Shown: piece after piece, positions 53,205-62,034 of the stretch | Numbering within the stretch: the first letter of the stretch is position 1 | How the letters are laid out: the number at the start of each line of letters is the position of its first letter | NCBI RefSeq assembly: GCF_048553715.1 | Contig: NZ_JBLZNC010000001.1 | Coordinates: 496,001-560,000 of the forward strand | DNA length: 64,000 bases | Origin: Sagittula sp048553715 | GTDB lineage: Bacteria; Pseudomonadota; Alphaproteobacteria; Rhodobacterales; Rhodobacteraceae | Direction: 5' to 3' | Position numbers and translations under genes: made by a program | The notes under the pieces: model-generated | Database searches by the model: none | Told to the model about the DNA's origin: nothing | The model's input: the letters and a program-made list of their open reading frames with translations, nothing else

Positions 53205-53507
53205 ATGGGCGAAAAGACCCTGACACGAATGGACCTGAGCGAATCTGTTTTTCGCGAAGTGGGTCTGTCACGCAACGAAAGCGCCGATCTGGTAGAGGCG
53301 GTGCTTGGCCATATGTCCGACGCTCTGGTCGAGGGCGAGCAGGTCAAGATTTCGTCTTTCGGGACGTTCTCGGTGCGCGACAAGGCGGCCCGCGTGGGCC
53401 GCAATCCGAAAACCGGCGAAGAGGTTCCGATCCAGCCGCGCCGCGTGCTGACCTTTCGCCCCTCTCATCTGATGAAAGACCGTGTGGCGGCGGGCAACAA
53501 ATCCTGA
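53205..53507 (+). CDS. ihfA: Integration host factor subunit alpha
   Basis: DNA-bending nucleoid protein forming a heterodimer with IhfB, 100 aa. The DNA-binding arm ARVGRNPKTGEEVPIQPRRV is clear, and the core MDLSESVFREVGLSRNESADLVEAVL matches the IhfA branch rather than HU. GGGAGGGAC lies upstream of the ATG. The MerR gene follows after 12 bases, so both share one transcript. Confidence 0.94.
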   Translation: MGEKTLTRMDLSESVFREVGLSRNESADLVEAVLGHMSDALVEGEQVKISSFGTFSVRDKAARVGRNPKTGEEVPIQPRRVLTFRPSHLMKDRVAAGNKS

Positions 53508-53519
53508 GGCACCTGACGT

Positions 53520-54836
53520 ATGTCAAAATCGCGCGACGCGTTTCGCACCATTTCCGAAGTCTCGGAATGGCTTGAAACCCCGGCGCACGTTCTGCGTTTC
53601 TGGGAAAGCAAATTCACGCAGGTCAAACCCGTGAAACGGGCCGGCGGTCGCCGGTACTATAGACCTGCCGATATGGAATTGCTGGGCGGAATCAAGAAGT
53701 TGCTGCACGATGATGGCATGACCATCAAAGGCGTGCAGAAAATCCTGCGCGAACAGGGCGTGCGCCATGTCTGTGCCATGTCCATGCCTGTCGATCCAGA
53801 AGATCAGATCGAGGACGCGCCTTTTATCGAGGCCGAGGAAAGCACCGAGAGCTCTGTCGTGGCCTTCCGCCGCGACCCCGAGCCTCAGGACGTCACGCCC
53901 GACGCACCGGTCGAAGATCCCGTGCCCCCGACAGTACCGGACGCCACGGAAATGACGCCTGAGGCGACAGAGATGGGGGAGCCTGCAACGCCGGTCGCGT
54001 CAGATCCGCAGATGTCCGCGCCCGCAACAGCCCCTGATGACGCCGAAAAACGCGCCGCGCCTGACGCGCCATCCGACGAGGACCCCGAGACAATGGCAGA
54101 CGAGGATCAGACGGTTTTCGCCTTTGATGACACGGAGTTGTCGGGCGAAGATGATTCGGTGATTGATGATGCGCCGGACACATTGGCCGAGGATACACCG
54201 GTCTTTGACACCGCTGCCGAACCCGCCACTCTGGAAAACGAAGAACCGCTGATCGCGCCCCTGCCCGACATTGCCACGCTGCCCACGGACGATGGCCTTC
54301 CGGAACCGGAAGCCCCCAGCGAAATCGCGCCAGAAACCGGTGCTCCGGCGGCTGCAGCGGACACGCCGGACACAGACGCCCTGACCTTTGATCTGTCCGA
54401 CACCCCCGACGGGGATGAGCCGGGCGAGAATATCTTTGCCGATGACGATCTGGCAGAGGTGGAAGTGCCGGACATGGCGACAGAGACAGTGATTCCGGAC
54501 GCCATCGAAGAACCGGTTCCGGCGGATGATACGGCATTTGCCGAAGATCCAGCCGCCGAGGACACCGACGCCCCCGAGGACATGGCAGAGCTTGAAGAGA
54601 CGCAAGAGGAGCCAGAGACAGCAACAGCCGACGTTGCTGGACCTGCGGCCGCGGCCAGCGGTCTGAGCCTGCCCGATTTCGCCCAGCCAGAGGACGCAGG
54701 CCCTGCCGTTGTCTCCCCCGGTCTATTGGGACTCGCGGCGCGTGTCAGCCGTCTGAACGCCGACCAAGCCTCTGCGATCAAAGCACAAATGCCCGCGCTG
54801 CGGCAATTGGCACAGGCACAGCCACCGCAATCCTAA
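53520..54836 (+). CDS. MerR family regulator with long acidic C-terminal region
   Basis: A 438-aa protein. The first ~80 residues form a MerR winged HTH (RTISEVSEWLETPAHVLRFW ... RYYRPADMELLGGIKKLL). The next ~280 residues are strongly acidic and rich in Asp, Glu, Pro and Ala without clear fold, and a short conserved-looking C-terminal segment (PGLLGLAARVSRLNADQASAI) closes the protein. This unusual layout is, from memory, shared by the MerR gene beside ihfA in related roseobacters; its target is unknown. It lies directly after ihfA and before tRNA-Pro. Confidence 0.85.
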   Translation: MSKSRDAFRTISEVSEWLETPAHVLRFWESKFTQVKPVKRAGGRRYYRPADMELLGGIKKLLHDDGMTIKGVQKILREQGVRHVCAMSMPVDPEDQIEDAPFIEAEESTESSVVAFRRDPEPQDVTPDAPVEDPVPPTVPDATEMTPEATEMGEPATPVASDPQMSAPATAPDDAEKRAAPDAPSDEDPETMADEDQTVFAFDDTELSGEDDSVIDDAPDTLAEDTPVFDTAAEPATLENEEPLIAPLPDIATLPTDDGLPEPEAPSEIAPETGAPAAAADTPDTDALTFDLSDTPDGDEPGENIFADDDLAEVEVPDMATETVIPDAIEEPVPADDTAFAEDPAAEDTDAPEDMAELEETQEEPETATADVAGPAAAASGLSLPDFAQPEDAGPAVVSPGLLGLAARVSRLNADQASAIKAQMPALRQLAQAQPPQS

Positions 54837-54926
54837 AGACGGCGGAAAAACTTGCGCCCTTGGTGATTTTTTCACCATCAAAGGGGTTGCACGCGCCGTC
54901 CAATACGATAAAAGCGCCGGACAAGT

Positions 54927-55003
54927 CGGGCTATGGCGCAGCCTGGTAGCGCGTCCGTCTGGGGGACGGAAGGTCGCAGGTTCGAGTCCTGCTAGCCCGA
55001 CCA
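54927..55003 (+). tRNA. tRNA-Pro (anticodon GGG)
   Basis: A 77-base cloverleaf with encoded CCA. CGGGCTA/TAGCCCG acceptor arms pair, the anticodon loop CTGGGGG gives GGG, and the T-arm reads GTTCGAGTC. Confidence 0.95.
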
Positions 55004-55032
55004 AAACACCCCATGGGATCACATCCCAACCC

Positions 55033-55062
55033 CGAAACCCCGGCCCTTGTGCCGGGGTTTCG
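55033..55062 (+). terminator. Terminator after tRNA-Pro
   Basis: A perfect 12-bp inverted repeat (CGAAACCCCGGC / GCCGGGGTTTCG) with a 6-base loop lies 30 bases after the tRNA. The T-run is short (TTT). Confidence 0.75.
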
Positions 55063-55126
55063 TGTGTCTGGTGTCTCGCCTTTCCCTGCGGTCATTGCTA
55101 TGGATTTTCCAAACGGAGGGACATCC

Positions 55127-56203
55127 ATGACAGGCGTATTGGCCAGCCAGCAAATCGAGACTTTGATCGCCCAAGGTGCATTGCGCAGCGACACGGCCTT
55201 TGCCGAAGGTCAGATGCAACCGGCCAGTCTGGATTTGCGGTTGGGGCACACGGCCTATCGCGTGCGGGCATCCTTTTTGGCGGGTCAGTCGCGGAGTGTG
55301 CAATCGCGTATCGATGAATTTGAAATGCACCGGGTGGATCTGTCCCATGGGGCGGTTCTGGAAAAGGGCTGTGTCTACCTTGTCCCGCTGATGGAAGAGC
55401 TGGCCCTGCCCGATGACATCACCGCCATCGCAAATGCCAAAAGCTCCACCGGGCGGCTGGATCTGCTGACGCGGGTCATCACTGACGGTGGCGTTGAATT
55501 TGACCGCATTCCCCAAGGGTACAAAGGGCCGCTTTACGCTGAAATCTGCCCGCGCAGCTTTTCCGTTCTGGTGCGTCCGGGAATGCGCCTGAACCAGATC
55601 CGCTTTCGACGCGGCCAGTCCGTGCTGAGCGACGCGGACCTGCGCGCGCTGCATGCGGAGGTGCAACTGGTTAACGGCGGTGATGCCGTCATTGACGCGG
55701 GGCTTGGGTTTTCGGTCGATCTGCAACCGACGCAGGATGGCGTGGTGGGCTACCGCGCGAAACCGCATACCGGCGTGATCGATCTGGACCGGATCGGCGA
55801 ATACGACCCACAAGAGTTCTGGGAAGAGCTGCGCAGCGACAAGCGCCGGCTGATCCTTGACCCCGGCGCGTTTTACATCCTTGTGAGCCAAGAGGCGGTC
55901 CACATACCGCCCGGCTATGCGGCCGAGATGGCGCCCTATCTGGCGATGGTGGGCGAATTCCGCGTGCATTACGCCGGTTTCTTTGATCCCGGGTTTGGCC
56001 ATGCGGCGGCGGGTGGTTCTGGTGCGCGCGGCGTGTTGGAGGTGCGCTGTCATGAGGCGCCTTTTGTGCTGGAACACGGCCAAACCGTCGGGCGACTGGT
56101 CTACGAGCGCATGTCCGAGGTGCCCGCGCAGCTTTATGGGCAGGACATCGCATCCAACTACCAAGGTCAGGGCCTGAAGCTGTCGAAACATTTCCGCAGT
56201 TGA
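55127..56203 (+). CDS. dcd: Long-form 2'-deoxycytidine 5'-triphosphate deaminase
   Basis: Deaminates dCTP to dUTP for thymidylate synthesis, 358 aa. This is about twice the length of E. coli Dcd (193 aa) and consists of two dUTPase-fold halves, the form (PF06559) common in alphaproteobacteria. Signature stretches are MQPASLDLRLG, ANAKSSTGRLDLLTRVITD and the second-half PGFGHAAAGGSGARGVLEVR. Start ATG 55127 has GGAGGG six bases upstream; the open frame to 55013 passes through the tRNA terminator. Confidence 0.88.
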   Translation: MTGVLASQQIETLIAQGALRSDTAFAEGQMQPASLDLRLGHTAYRVRASFLAGQSRSVQSRIDEFEMHRVDLSHGAVLEKGCVYLVPLMEELALPDDITAIANAKSSTGRLDLLTRVITDGGVEFDRIPQGYKGPLYAEICPRSFSVLVRPGMRLNQIRFRRGQSVLSDADLRALHAEVQLVNGGDAVIDAGLGFSVDLQPTQDGVVGYRAKPHTGVIDLDRIGEYDPQEFWEELRSDKRRLILDPGAFYILVSQEAVHIPPGYAAEMAPYLAMVGEFRVHYAGFFDPGFGHAAAGGSGARGVLEVRCHEAPFVLEHGQTVGRLVYERMSEVPAQLYGQDIASNYQGQGLKLSKHFRS

Positions 56204-56383
56204 CGGCTCGGGCGCGGAACCTGCATATTCCCGCCCATACCGTAAGGGCAAGAGGCAGATATCTGCCAACCCAAAAGACGGTTTTATCTAGCTTCGGGAA
56301 CAACTTATCATCCGTTCTTGTTGGACTGCCACGAGCGGCGACCGATGTGTCGACCGCCACTCACAGTCTCGAAAGGACAGACG

Positions 56384-57028
56384 ATGTTGAAGAACCTGAC
56401 CCTCGCCACCGCGCTTACTGCTGTTGCTGCCACACCGCTGATGGCCGCTGTGACCGCGTCGACCACAACCGAGCTGAACTTGCGCACGGACCCCAACCCC
56501 ACCTCTGCCGTGGTGGCCGTCATGCCGCAGGACGCCGTTGTCGATGTCGAGGGCTGCACCGCATCTGACTGGTGCAAAGTGTCCTTTGACGGCACCGAGG
56601 GCTGGGCCTACAGCCCCTATTTGCTGAACACTTCCATGCCGGAACCCACGGTGATCTACGAAAACCGCTCCACCATGGAAATCGAAACCATCGAGGTCGA
56701 TAACAACGCAGCCGACGCCACCGCAGGTGCAGCGCTCGGGGCCGGTGCCGCCTCGCTGCTGATCGGCGGTCCGGCGGCCGTGGCTGCTGGCGCGATCCTT
56801 GGTGCTGCCGGTGGTGCCTCTGCCCCCGCGGACGAGACCGTGACCTATGTCACGCAGAATCCGGTCGAGCCGGTGTATCTGAACGGTGAAGTTGTCGTGG
56901 GTGCCGGTATTCCGGAGAACGTCGAAATCTACACCGTGCCTGACACCGATTACTCCTACGCCTACGTCAACGATGCTCCGGTGGTGGTGAACCCCGAGGA
57001 TCGCCGCATCGTCTACATCGTTCGGTAA
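56384..57028 (+). CDS. Secreted bacterial SH3-domain protein
   Basis: A 214-aa secreted protein. The signal peptide (MLKNLTLATALTAVAATPLMA) precedes an SH3b domain with TTTELNLRTDPNPTSAVVAVMP and DWCKVSFDGTEGWAYSPYL, including a cysteine pair. A Gly/Ala-rich hydrophobic stretch (about residues 110-145) follows, then a C-terminal region resembling DUF1236 repeats (NGEVVVGAGIPENVEIYTVP). It may bind the cell wall or act in the periplasm. Start ATG 56384 follows AAAGGACAGACG. Confidence 0.78.
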   Translation: MLKNLTLATALTAVAATPLMAAVTASTTTELNLRTDPNPTSAVVAVMPQDAVVDVEGCTASDWCKVSFDGTEGWAYSPYLLNTSMPEPTVIYENRSTMEIETIEVDNNAADATAGAALGAGAASLLIGGPAAVAAGAILGAAGGASAPADETVTYVTQNPVEPVYLNGEVVVGAGIPENVEIYTVPDTDYSYAYVNDAPVVVNPEDRRIVYIVR

Positions 57029-57060
57029 TCAACGCCGGTCGTGTTTCGTCCGAAAACCAA

Positions 57061-57089
57061 AAAGCCTGCCGCATTCTGTGGCAGGCTTT
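57061..57089. terminator. Bidirectional terminator
   Basis: AAAGCCTGCC and GGCAGGCTTT form a perfect 10-bp stem with a 9-base loop between the convergent SH3-domain gene and the gene at 57111. Confidence 0.85.
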
Positions 57090-57110
57090 CGTCTTGCCCG
57101 GGTCGCGGCG

Positions 57111-57443
57111 TCAACCGTAAGCGCGTTGCCTGAACGGAATGACCTCCGCCAGTGCTGCCGGTGGGCCGGGCCGCCGGCGTTGCGCCGGGCTGCGTCCGAG
57201 ATCCGCCGCCAGCTGCGGCGCATGCCCCCGATCCAGGGTGCGCGGATTGTTCACCCTGCGCACGTCGCGATCCTGCGCCACTTCAAAGGCAATCAAATCG
57301 CCCGCATCCAGCGTGACGCCCTCGTGCAGGCTGTCACCGCTCGAAAAATAGGCAAGGTCGCCGTGGTCGTCACACCACACCACCGCCGAGGAATGTCCCT
57401 CGTTGGCCCAAAGTACGACACCCGTCATCTGTTCGCGCTGCAT
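57111..57443 (-). CDS. Small protein with cold-shock-like N-terminal domain, function unknown
   Basis: A 110-aa product. Residues ~6-70 (GVVLWANEGHSSAVVWCDDHGDLAYFSSGDSLHEG, shown in part below 20) begin with GVVLWANEG and FSSGDSL, which resemble a divergent OB/cold-shock fold, but aromatic RNP residues are mostly missing. The C-terminal ~40 residues are basic and Pro/Arg-rich. I cannot assign a function. Start ATG 57443 has GAGG eight bases upstream; upstream ATG 57467 is less supported. It is convergent with the SH3-domain gene. Confidence 0.5.
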   Translation of the reverse strand: MQREQMTGVVLWANEGHSSAVVWCDDHGDLAYFSSGDSLHEGVTLDAGDLIAFEVAQDRDVRRVNNPRTLDRGHAPQLAADLGRSPAQRRRPGPPAALAEVIPFRQRAYG

Positions 57444-57670
57444 TGCGTCCACCTCACGTCGCTTCAATTCAACAGTGACGCAAAGGACATCTTCGAAACA
57501 TATCTTTTCCGGCGTCGGCTGGTTGATTTTTGTATCGCAACTTGCAACGTTTGACCCTGTTAAGCATCAGTACTGACGCGAAAGGGAGACAGGTCGTGAC
57601 ACAGTTGGACAGCACATCTTCCCTTAGGTCGTTGACCAGTGGTAAACTTCCATCAAAACGGGAAACGCCT

Positions 57671-58492
57671 ATGACCGCCGAACCGCCCCAGACACGCCCA
57701 CGCCGCCCGAGTCCCTCGGAGCTTCGAAGCATGCTTGGGGCCAACCTGCGTCAGTTGTCGCAACGGGCCGTGTCCATTTCGGCGCTCTGCCGCGAGCTGG
57801 GCATCAACCGGACCCAATACAACCGCTACCTCGCCGGAGAGAGCTTCCCGCGCCCTGATGTGCTGCACCGCATTTGCACCTATTTCGACGTCGACGCGCG
57901 GATCCTGCTGGAGCCCGTGGACAAGGTGATCAATGCCGACGCCACGACGCAGATGAACGCCGCCGTGGCCGATTACCTTGGAGGCAGCGCGCGGCCCGTC
58001 GCCGAAGAGGATTTCCCTTCGGGATTCTTCCGCTTCACCCGCCGCTCCTTTGTTGATGATGCCGCTTATGTTCAGGGGATCATCTATGTCTTCCGCGCCG
58101 ACGGCGGCACCTTTGTCAAAGGCTTCGAGGCCAAAGAGGCGCTTGCCGCCCAAGGACTGCCAACAGACCCCGCAACGCGGGAATTTCGCGGCACTGCCAT
58201 CCCACAGGAAGACGGCATAGCGGTCATGGTCAGCCGCAAGGGCGCGGCCAGCACGACGTTCAACTATCTCGCCCGCGTGCCGACGTTCCAGAACAACTAC
58301 TGGGTCGGGTATGTGGCGCGCCCGGTGCGTGAAAACGTGGCAGGCCGGCGGTTTGAACGGCAGATCTACGAATTCCTCGGCACGGGCTTGGCGGATGTGC
58401 TGCCTGCAGCGCGCTCGGCCGGGTTCTGCACGGCATCAGACCTCATGCCCTATCACCGCACCTTGCTGAAGGTCGGCGAAGATATCGTCTGA
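57671..58492 (+). CDS. XRE family transcriptional regulator
   Basis: A 273-aa protein. Residues ~15-70 form a helix-turn-helix of the lambda-repressor type (GANLRQLSQRAVSISALCRE, GINRTQYNRYLAGESFPRPD). The C-terminal ~200 residues may bind a ligand but are not recognised. The start is uncertain: ATG 57671 is used here, while GTG 57596 has a strong GGGAG site and would give 298 aa. Its last 40 bases overlap the convergent DUF2189 gene. Confidence 0.78.
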   Translation: MTAEPPQTRPRRPSPSELRSMLGANLRQLSQRAVSISALCRELGINRTQYNRYLAGESFPRPDVLHRICTYFDVDARILLEPVDKVINADATTQMNAAVADYLGGSARPVAEEDFPSGFFRFTRRSFVDDAAYVQGIIYVFRADGGTFVKGFEAKEALAAQGLPTDPATREFRGTAIPQEDGIAVMVSRKGAASTTFNYLARVPTFQNNYWVGYVARPVRENVAGRRFERQIYEFLGTGLADVLPAARSAGFCTASDLMPYHRTLLKVGEDIV

Positions 58493-59310
58493 TCACCGGC
58501 CTCCGCCGTGCTGGCCTGTGATGTGTCATGGGCCAGCAGATCATACAGATGCCAGGACGCATGGCCGAACAGGGGCAGCACAAACAACAGTCCCAGAAAC
58601 ATGGGCAGCAGCGCTATCAGTGTCGCCGTTCCCAAACAGACCCCCCAGCCCAACATCAACACGGGCTGACGCTGGACAAAGCCAAATGACGCGATCATCG
58701 CGGTGACAAAATCCACCTCACGGTCCAGCAGCATCGGCAGCGCCAGAACCGAGATCATATAAAGCACGCAGGCAAAGCCCGCACCAATCAGGCTGCCCAC
58801 CGCCAGCATAGCAAGCCCGTTCATGGTCAGATACACCTGCAAGCTGCTGCTGACATTGGTCATGGTCGATAGGCCCATGAACAGGGCAAAGATCATGTGC
58901 GACAGAAAGAACCAGAACAAAAACATGACAAGGATCACCGCGCACAGCGAGGGCAACTGCCGACGCGATTGGCGCAGGATCACCGCAAACACGGCTTTCC
59001 GGTCCAACGCATATTCCGATTGCAACCTACGGCTGATATCGTAGTAACCGACAGCGGCAAAGGGCCCGAGCAAAGGAAAACCGATCGCGGCAAACACCAG
59101 CCAGTAGCTTTGCCCGGTGGCAGTGGTCAGCCACGCCATGAACCAGCCGCCCAGAACCCAAGGCAACGCCAGCAGCAGCGCCATAGCGGGCGCGCGCGAT
59201 ATGTCACGCAGACCGGATCGTAGGGCGGATTTGAAATCCGCCATTGTAACGGGTCTCAAAGACGCAGGGCCAAAGGCTGTCTCTGCGGTTATGCTTGTCC
59301 GATCATCCAT
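58453..59310 (-). CDS. DUF2189 integral membrane protein
   Basis: A 285-aa membrane protein with about six helices, matching DUF2189 by the opening DFKSALRSGLRDISRAPAMA and by PLLGPFAAVGYYDISRRLQ and VDFVTAMIASFGFVQRQPVL. The family is of unknown function. The end of the gene overlaps the last 40 bases of the XRE regulator. A 241-base gap without genes separates it from the next gene. Confidence 0.78.
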   Translation of the reverse strand: MDDRTSITAETAFGPASLRPVTMADFKSALRSGLRDISRAPAMALLLALPWVLGGWFMAWLTTATGQSYWLVFAAIGFPLLGPFAAVGYYDISRRLQSEYALDRKAVFAVILRQSRRQLPSLCAVILVMFLFWFFLSHMIFALFMGLSTMTNVSSSLQVYLTMNGLAMLAVGSLIGAGFACVLYMISVLALPMLLDREVDFVTAMIASFGFVQRQPVLMLGWGVCLGTATLIALLPMFLGLLFVLPLFGHASWHLYDLLAHDTSQASTAEAGDQTISSPTFSKVR

Positions 59311-59551
59311 CGAAGAATGTTATCCCCAAGGGATAGCGTTGCGTCAACGCATACAAAATGGACATCTGAAAGACAGGTTAGAAGGCGGCTGTTCGCGCAA
59401 TGCGTGTGTCATAGGCAGGGCGCGTCAAACTGCCCGAAAAGTGATCATTTACAATAAATTAGGAGCAGGGAACCAAACCGCAGCTCCATCTGTTTACATA
59501 TTGTTCACGGCCTATGCTGCTGAATAGACGTATGCGTACAGGAGCCTAGTA

Positions 59552-59896
59552 ATGAATATGGAAACTGCCCCGATCCGCCGGGATGAGGATGGACATATCC
59601 GACATATAGATGTCTCCGCTCTGATGCGTACGCCGGACGGGTTCGCTCGTCTTCGCGCCGCATTGGATGAAATCGACGAGACCCTCCCAGAGGACTATGA
59701 TATAGAGCAGCCGCCGTGGTTGATCTGCCCCGCGACCCAACGCGACAGCGTGACGTGGAAGGTTCGTCGCGGCGCCCGTGTGGTTGAAACATTCGCGCAG
59801 TGGTATCGCACGCAGGCGCCGGAACTGCGTCGCCGCATTCAGGCCCGTTATCCCGAACCACGCGGTTGGCAAGGGTTCTACGCCTCGCTCGCCTGA
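59552..59896 (+). CDS. Small cytoplasmic protein of unknown function
   Basis: A 114-aa soluble protein without signal peptide or membrane segment. The N-terminal part is acidic (DEDGHIRHIDVSALM, DEIDETLPEDYDIEQPPWL) and the C-terminal part basic (TWKVRRGARVVETFAQWYR). Coding character agrees with the neighbours. I do not recognise the family. ATG 59552 lies about 240 bases from the divergent DUF2189 gene, with the purine-rich TAGTA just upstream, not a strong site. Confidence 0.55.
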   Translation: MNMETAPIRRDEDGHIRHIDVSALMRTPDGFARLRAALDEIDETLPEDYDIEQPPWLICPATQRDSVTWKVRRGARVVETFAQWYRTQAPELRRRIQARYPEPRGWQGFYASLA

Positions 59897-59913
59897 ACCA
59901 TCCAGAATGACAA

Positions 59914-59940
59914 AAGGGCCGCCCTTTGCGGACGACCCTT
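59914..59940 (-). terminator. Candidate terminator after prfB
   Basis: An 11-bp imperfect stem with two mismatches (AAGGGTCGTCC with GGGCGGCCCTT on the minus strand) is followed by TTTT after the prfB stop. Also lies beyond the stop of the plus-strand gene at 59552. Confidence 0.45.
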
Positions 59941-59983
59941 AACTACAGCGCACCTAGGGGTCAGCCCACAGGCAAGCGCGTAA

Positions 59984-61108
59984 TCAATCCTCGGCGCGGG
60001 CGTCGGCGCGGCTTTTGCCGGACACCTGCATGGCCAGCGTCGCCTCCATGAACGGATCAAGATCCCCATCCAGAACGCCCGATGTGTCGGCGGTTTCATG
60101 GTTGGTGCGCAGATCCTTGACCATTTGATAGGGCTGCAGAACGTAGGACCGGATCTGGTTGCCCCAGCCTGCGTCGCCCTTGGCCTCGTGCAGTGCGTTG
60201 ACCTCCGCATTCCGGCGGTCCAGCTCCAGCTGATACAGACGGGACTTCAGCGCTTTCATCGCGATATCGCGGTTCTGGTGCTGGGACTTCTCGGAGGAGG
60301 TGACCACAATCCCCGTGGGATGGTGCGTGATCCGAACCGCCGAGTCGGTGGTGTTGACGTGCTGACCACCCGCACCTGACGACCGGTAGGTGTCGATGCG
60401 AATGTCCGCCGGGTTGACCTCGATCTCGATATTGTCATCGATCACCGGATAGGCCCCAACAGCGGCAAAAGAGGTCTCGCGCGTGCCCTTGCCGAAGGGC
60501 GAGATCCGCACAAGGCGATGCGTGCCGCTTTCGGACTTCAGCCAACCATAGGCGTTCTGGCCCTTGATCTGGTAGGTGGCGGATTTGATGCCTGCCTCGG
60601 TGCCGGGGGTCTCTTCCTGCAGCTCGACCTCGAAACCGCGCTTCTCCGCCCAGCGGACATACATCCGTGCCAGCATGTTGGCCCAATCGCAGGCCTCAGT
60701 GCCGCCTGCGCCGGATTTGATCTCGAGGAAGGCATCATTGCCGTCGGTCTCGCCGTCCAGCAAGGCCTCCAGCTCTTTCTTGGCGGCTTTCTCGACCAGT
60801 GATTTCAGCGTCGCTTCGGCGTCAGAGACGACTTCCTCGTCCTCTTCCATCTCGCCTAGTTCGATGAGCTCGACACTGTCTTCCATCTCCTGCTTGAGCG
60901 CGCTGTAGGTGTCCATCGCCGTCACCAGGGCCTGACGATCCTTCGTCAGCTTCTGCGCGTTCGCCGGATCGTCCCACAGATTGGGGTCTTCCATGCGGGC
61001 GTCGAATTCCTCCAACCGGTGCTGCGCCGTCTCCCATCCCAGCCGCTGCTTGAGCAGCTCCAGCGACTTCTGGATCTTCTCAACATTGTTCTGGGCTTCG
61101 GCGCGCAT
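59984..61108 (-). CDS. prfB: Peptide chain release factor 2
   Basis: Recognises UAA and UGA stop codons and triggers peptide release; 374 aa. The anticodon-like tripeptide SPF (S203-F205) and the catalytic GGQ (G247-Q249) are both present. The gene is one continuous frame, so the programmed +1 frameshift of E. coli prfB is absent. Start ATG 61108 has AAGGAG six bases upstream; a TTG two codons earlier is the only extension. Confidence 0.96.
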   Translation of the reverse strand: MRAEAQNNVEKIQKSLELLKQRLGWETAQHRLEEFDARMEDPNLWDDPANAQKLTKDRQALVTAMDTYSALKQEMEDSVELIELGEMEEDEEVVSDAEATLKSLVEKAAKKELEALLDGETDGNDAFLEIKSGAGGTEACDWANMLARMYVRWAEKRGFEVELQEETPGTEAGIKSATYQIKGQNAYGWLKSESGTHRLVRISPFGKGTRETSFAAVGAYPVIDDNIEIEVNPADIRIDTYRSSGAGGQHVNTTDSAVRITHHPTGIVVTSSEKSQHQNRDIAMKALKSRLYQLELDRRNAEVNALHEAKGDAGWGNQIRSYVLQPYQMVKDLRTNHETADTSGVLDGDLDPFMEATLAMQVSGKSRADARAED

Positions 61109-61180
61109 GACCAACTCCTTACGTTCTCAGGCCATGCCTGATACCAGCGGTATGACACACGGGCAAGGTGGGGATTGCAG

Positions 61181-62020
61181 GTGAGCGACGGGTTGCAACA
61201 TGCGTTGGCGGTCTTTGGCGTCATGTCCCCGCAGCGGCTGGCCCGTACGGGGGTGGCGGATATCTACCGCGTGCGGCGGGGACGCGGCCGAGCGGTGGTC
61301 AAGATCTACCGCCGTGGCGATGCAGGCAACGAAGCAACCGGCCTGACCCTGATGCAGACGGCCGCCAGCCCCGCCCTGCCCCGTATTCTGTCACGAACAG
61401 ACGCTGCCGTGTTGATAGAGTATCTTGACGGCCCGACCTTGGGCCAGATGTCGCGCGAGGGCCGCGATGACGAGGCGGCAGAGCATCTGGCGCGCACCGC
61501 CCGCGTGCTGCATCTGACACTGCAGAAGCTGCCTGTTGCGCCCTTCGCGCCTTTGGACCAATGGCTGACGCCACTTTGGGATCTGACGACGGGGCCAAGC
61601 TGCCCCGCTGATCTGGCGCAGGACATGCAGCGCAGCATAGGGCTGGCGCGGCGTCTGTTGGCCACCACGGTGCTGCACCATCCGCTGCACGGCGATCTGC
61701 ACCATGACAACGTGATCCTCACCGCAGACGGGCCGCGCGCCTTTGACGCCAAGGGGCTGGTGGGCGATCCGGCGTTCGAGCTGGCAAATGCCCTGCGCAA
61801 TCCCAAAGGCATCCCGGACCGGCTGCGCGATCCCGACCGCATCCGCCATGATCTGACCCTATATGCCAAAGCGCTCAAGGTGCCAGCGCCACGGCTTGCG
61901 GCCTGGGCTGCGGTCAAATGCGCCCATTCCATTGCGCTGCGCAGCAAGGGACCGCTCGCCTTTGATACAGAGGCGGATCTGTTACAGCTTTTGCTGGCGC
62001 AGGCCCCCGACGCCGTTTAG
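61181..62020 (+). CDS. Aminoglycoside phosphotransferase family kinase-like protein
   Basis: A 279-aa kinase-like protein of the APH/streptomycin 6-kinase type. The catalytic loop HGDLHHDNVILT and the metal-binding AFDAKGLVGDPAFE are intact, and VVKIY carries the ATP-site lysine. The presence of the fold does not show drug resistance; many such proteins phosphorylate sugars or other small molecules. GTG 61181 has GGGGA at the right distance and is preferred; TTG 61175 is too close to that site. It is convergent with the PBP1A gene, 14 bases apart. Confidence 0.75.
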   Translation: MSDGLQHALAVFGVMSPQRLARTGVADIYRVRRGRGRAVVKIYRRGDAGNEATGLTLMQTAASPALPRILSRTDAAVLIEYLDGPTLGQMSREGRDDEAAEHLARTARVLHLTLQKLPVAPFAPLDQWLTPLWDLTTGPSCPADLAQDMQRSIGLARRLLATTVLHHPLHGDLHHDNVILTADGPRAFDAKGLVGDPAFELANALRNPKGIPDRLRDPDRIRHDLTLYAKALKVPAPRLAAWAAVKCAHSIALRSKGPLAFDTEADLLQLLLAQAPDAV

Positions 62021-62034
62021 CGCCGGGACCCGCC

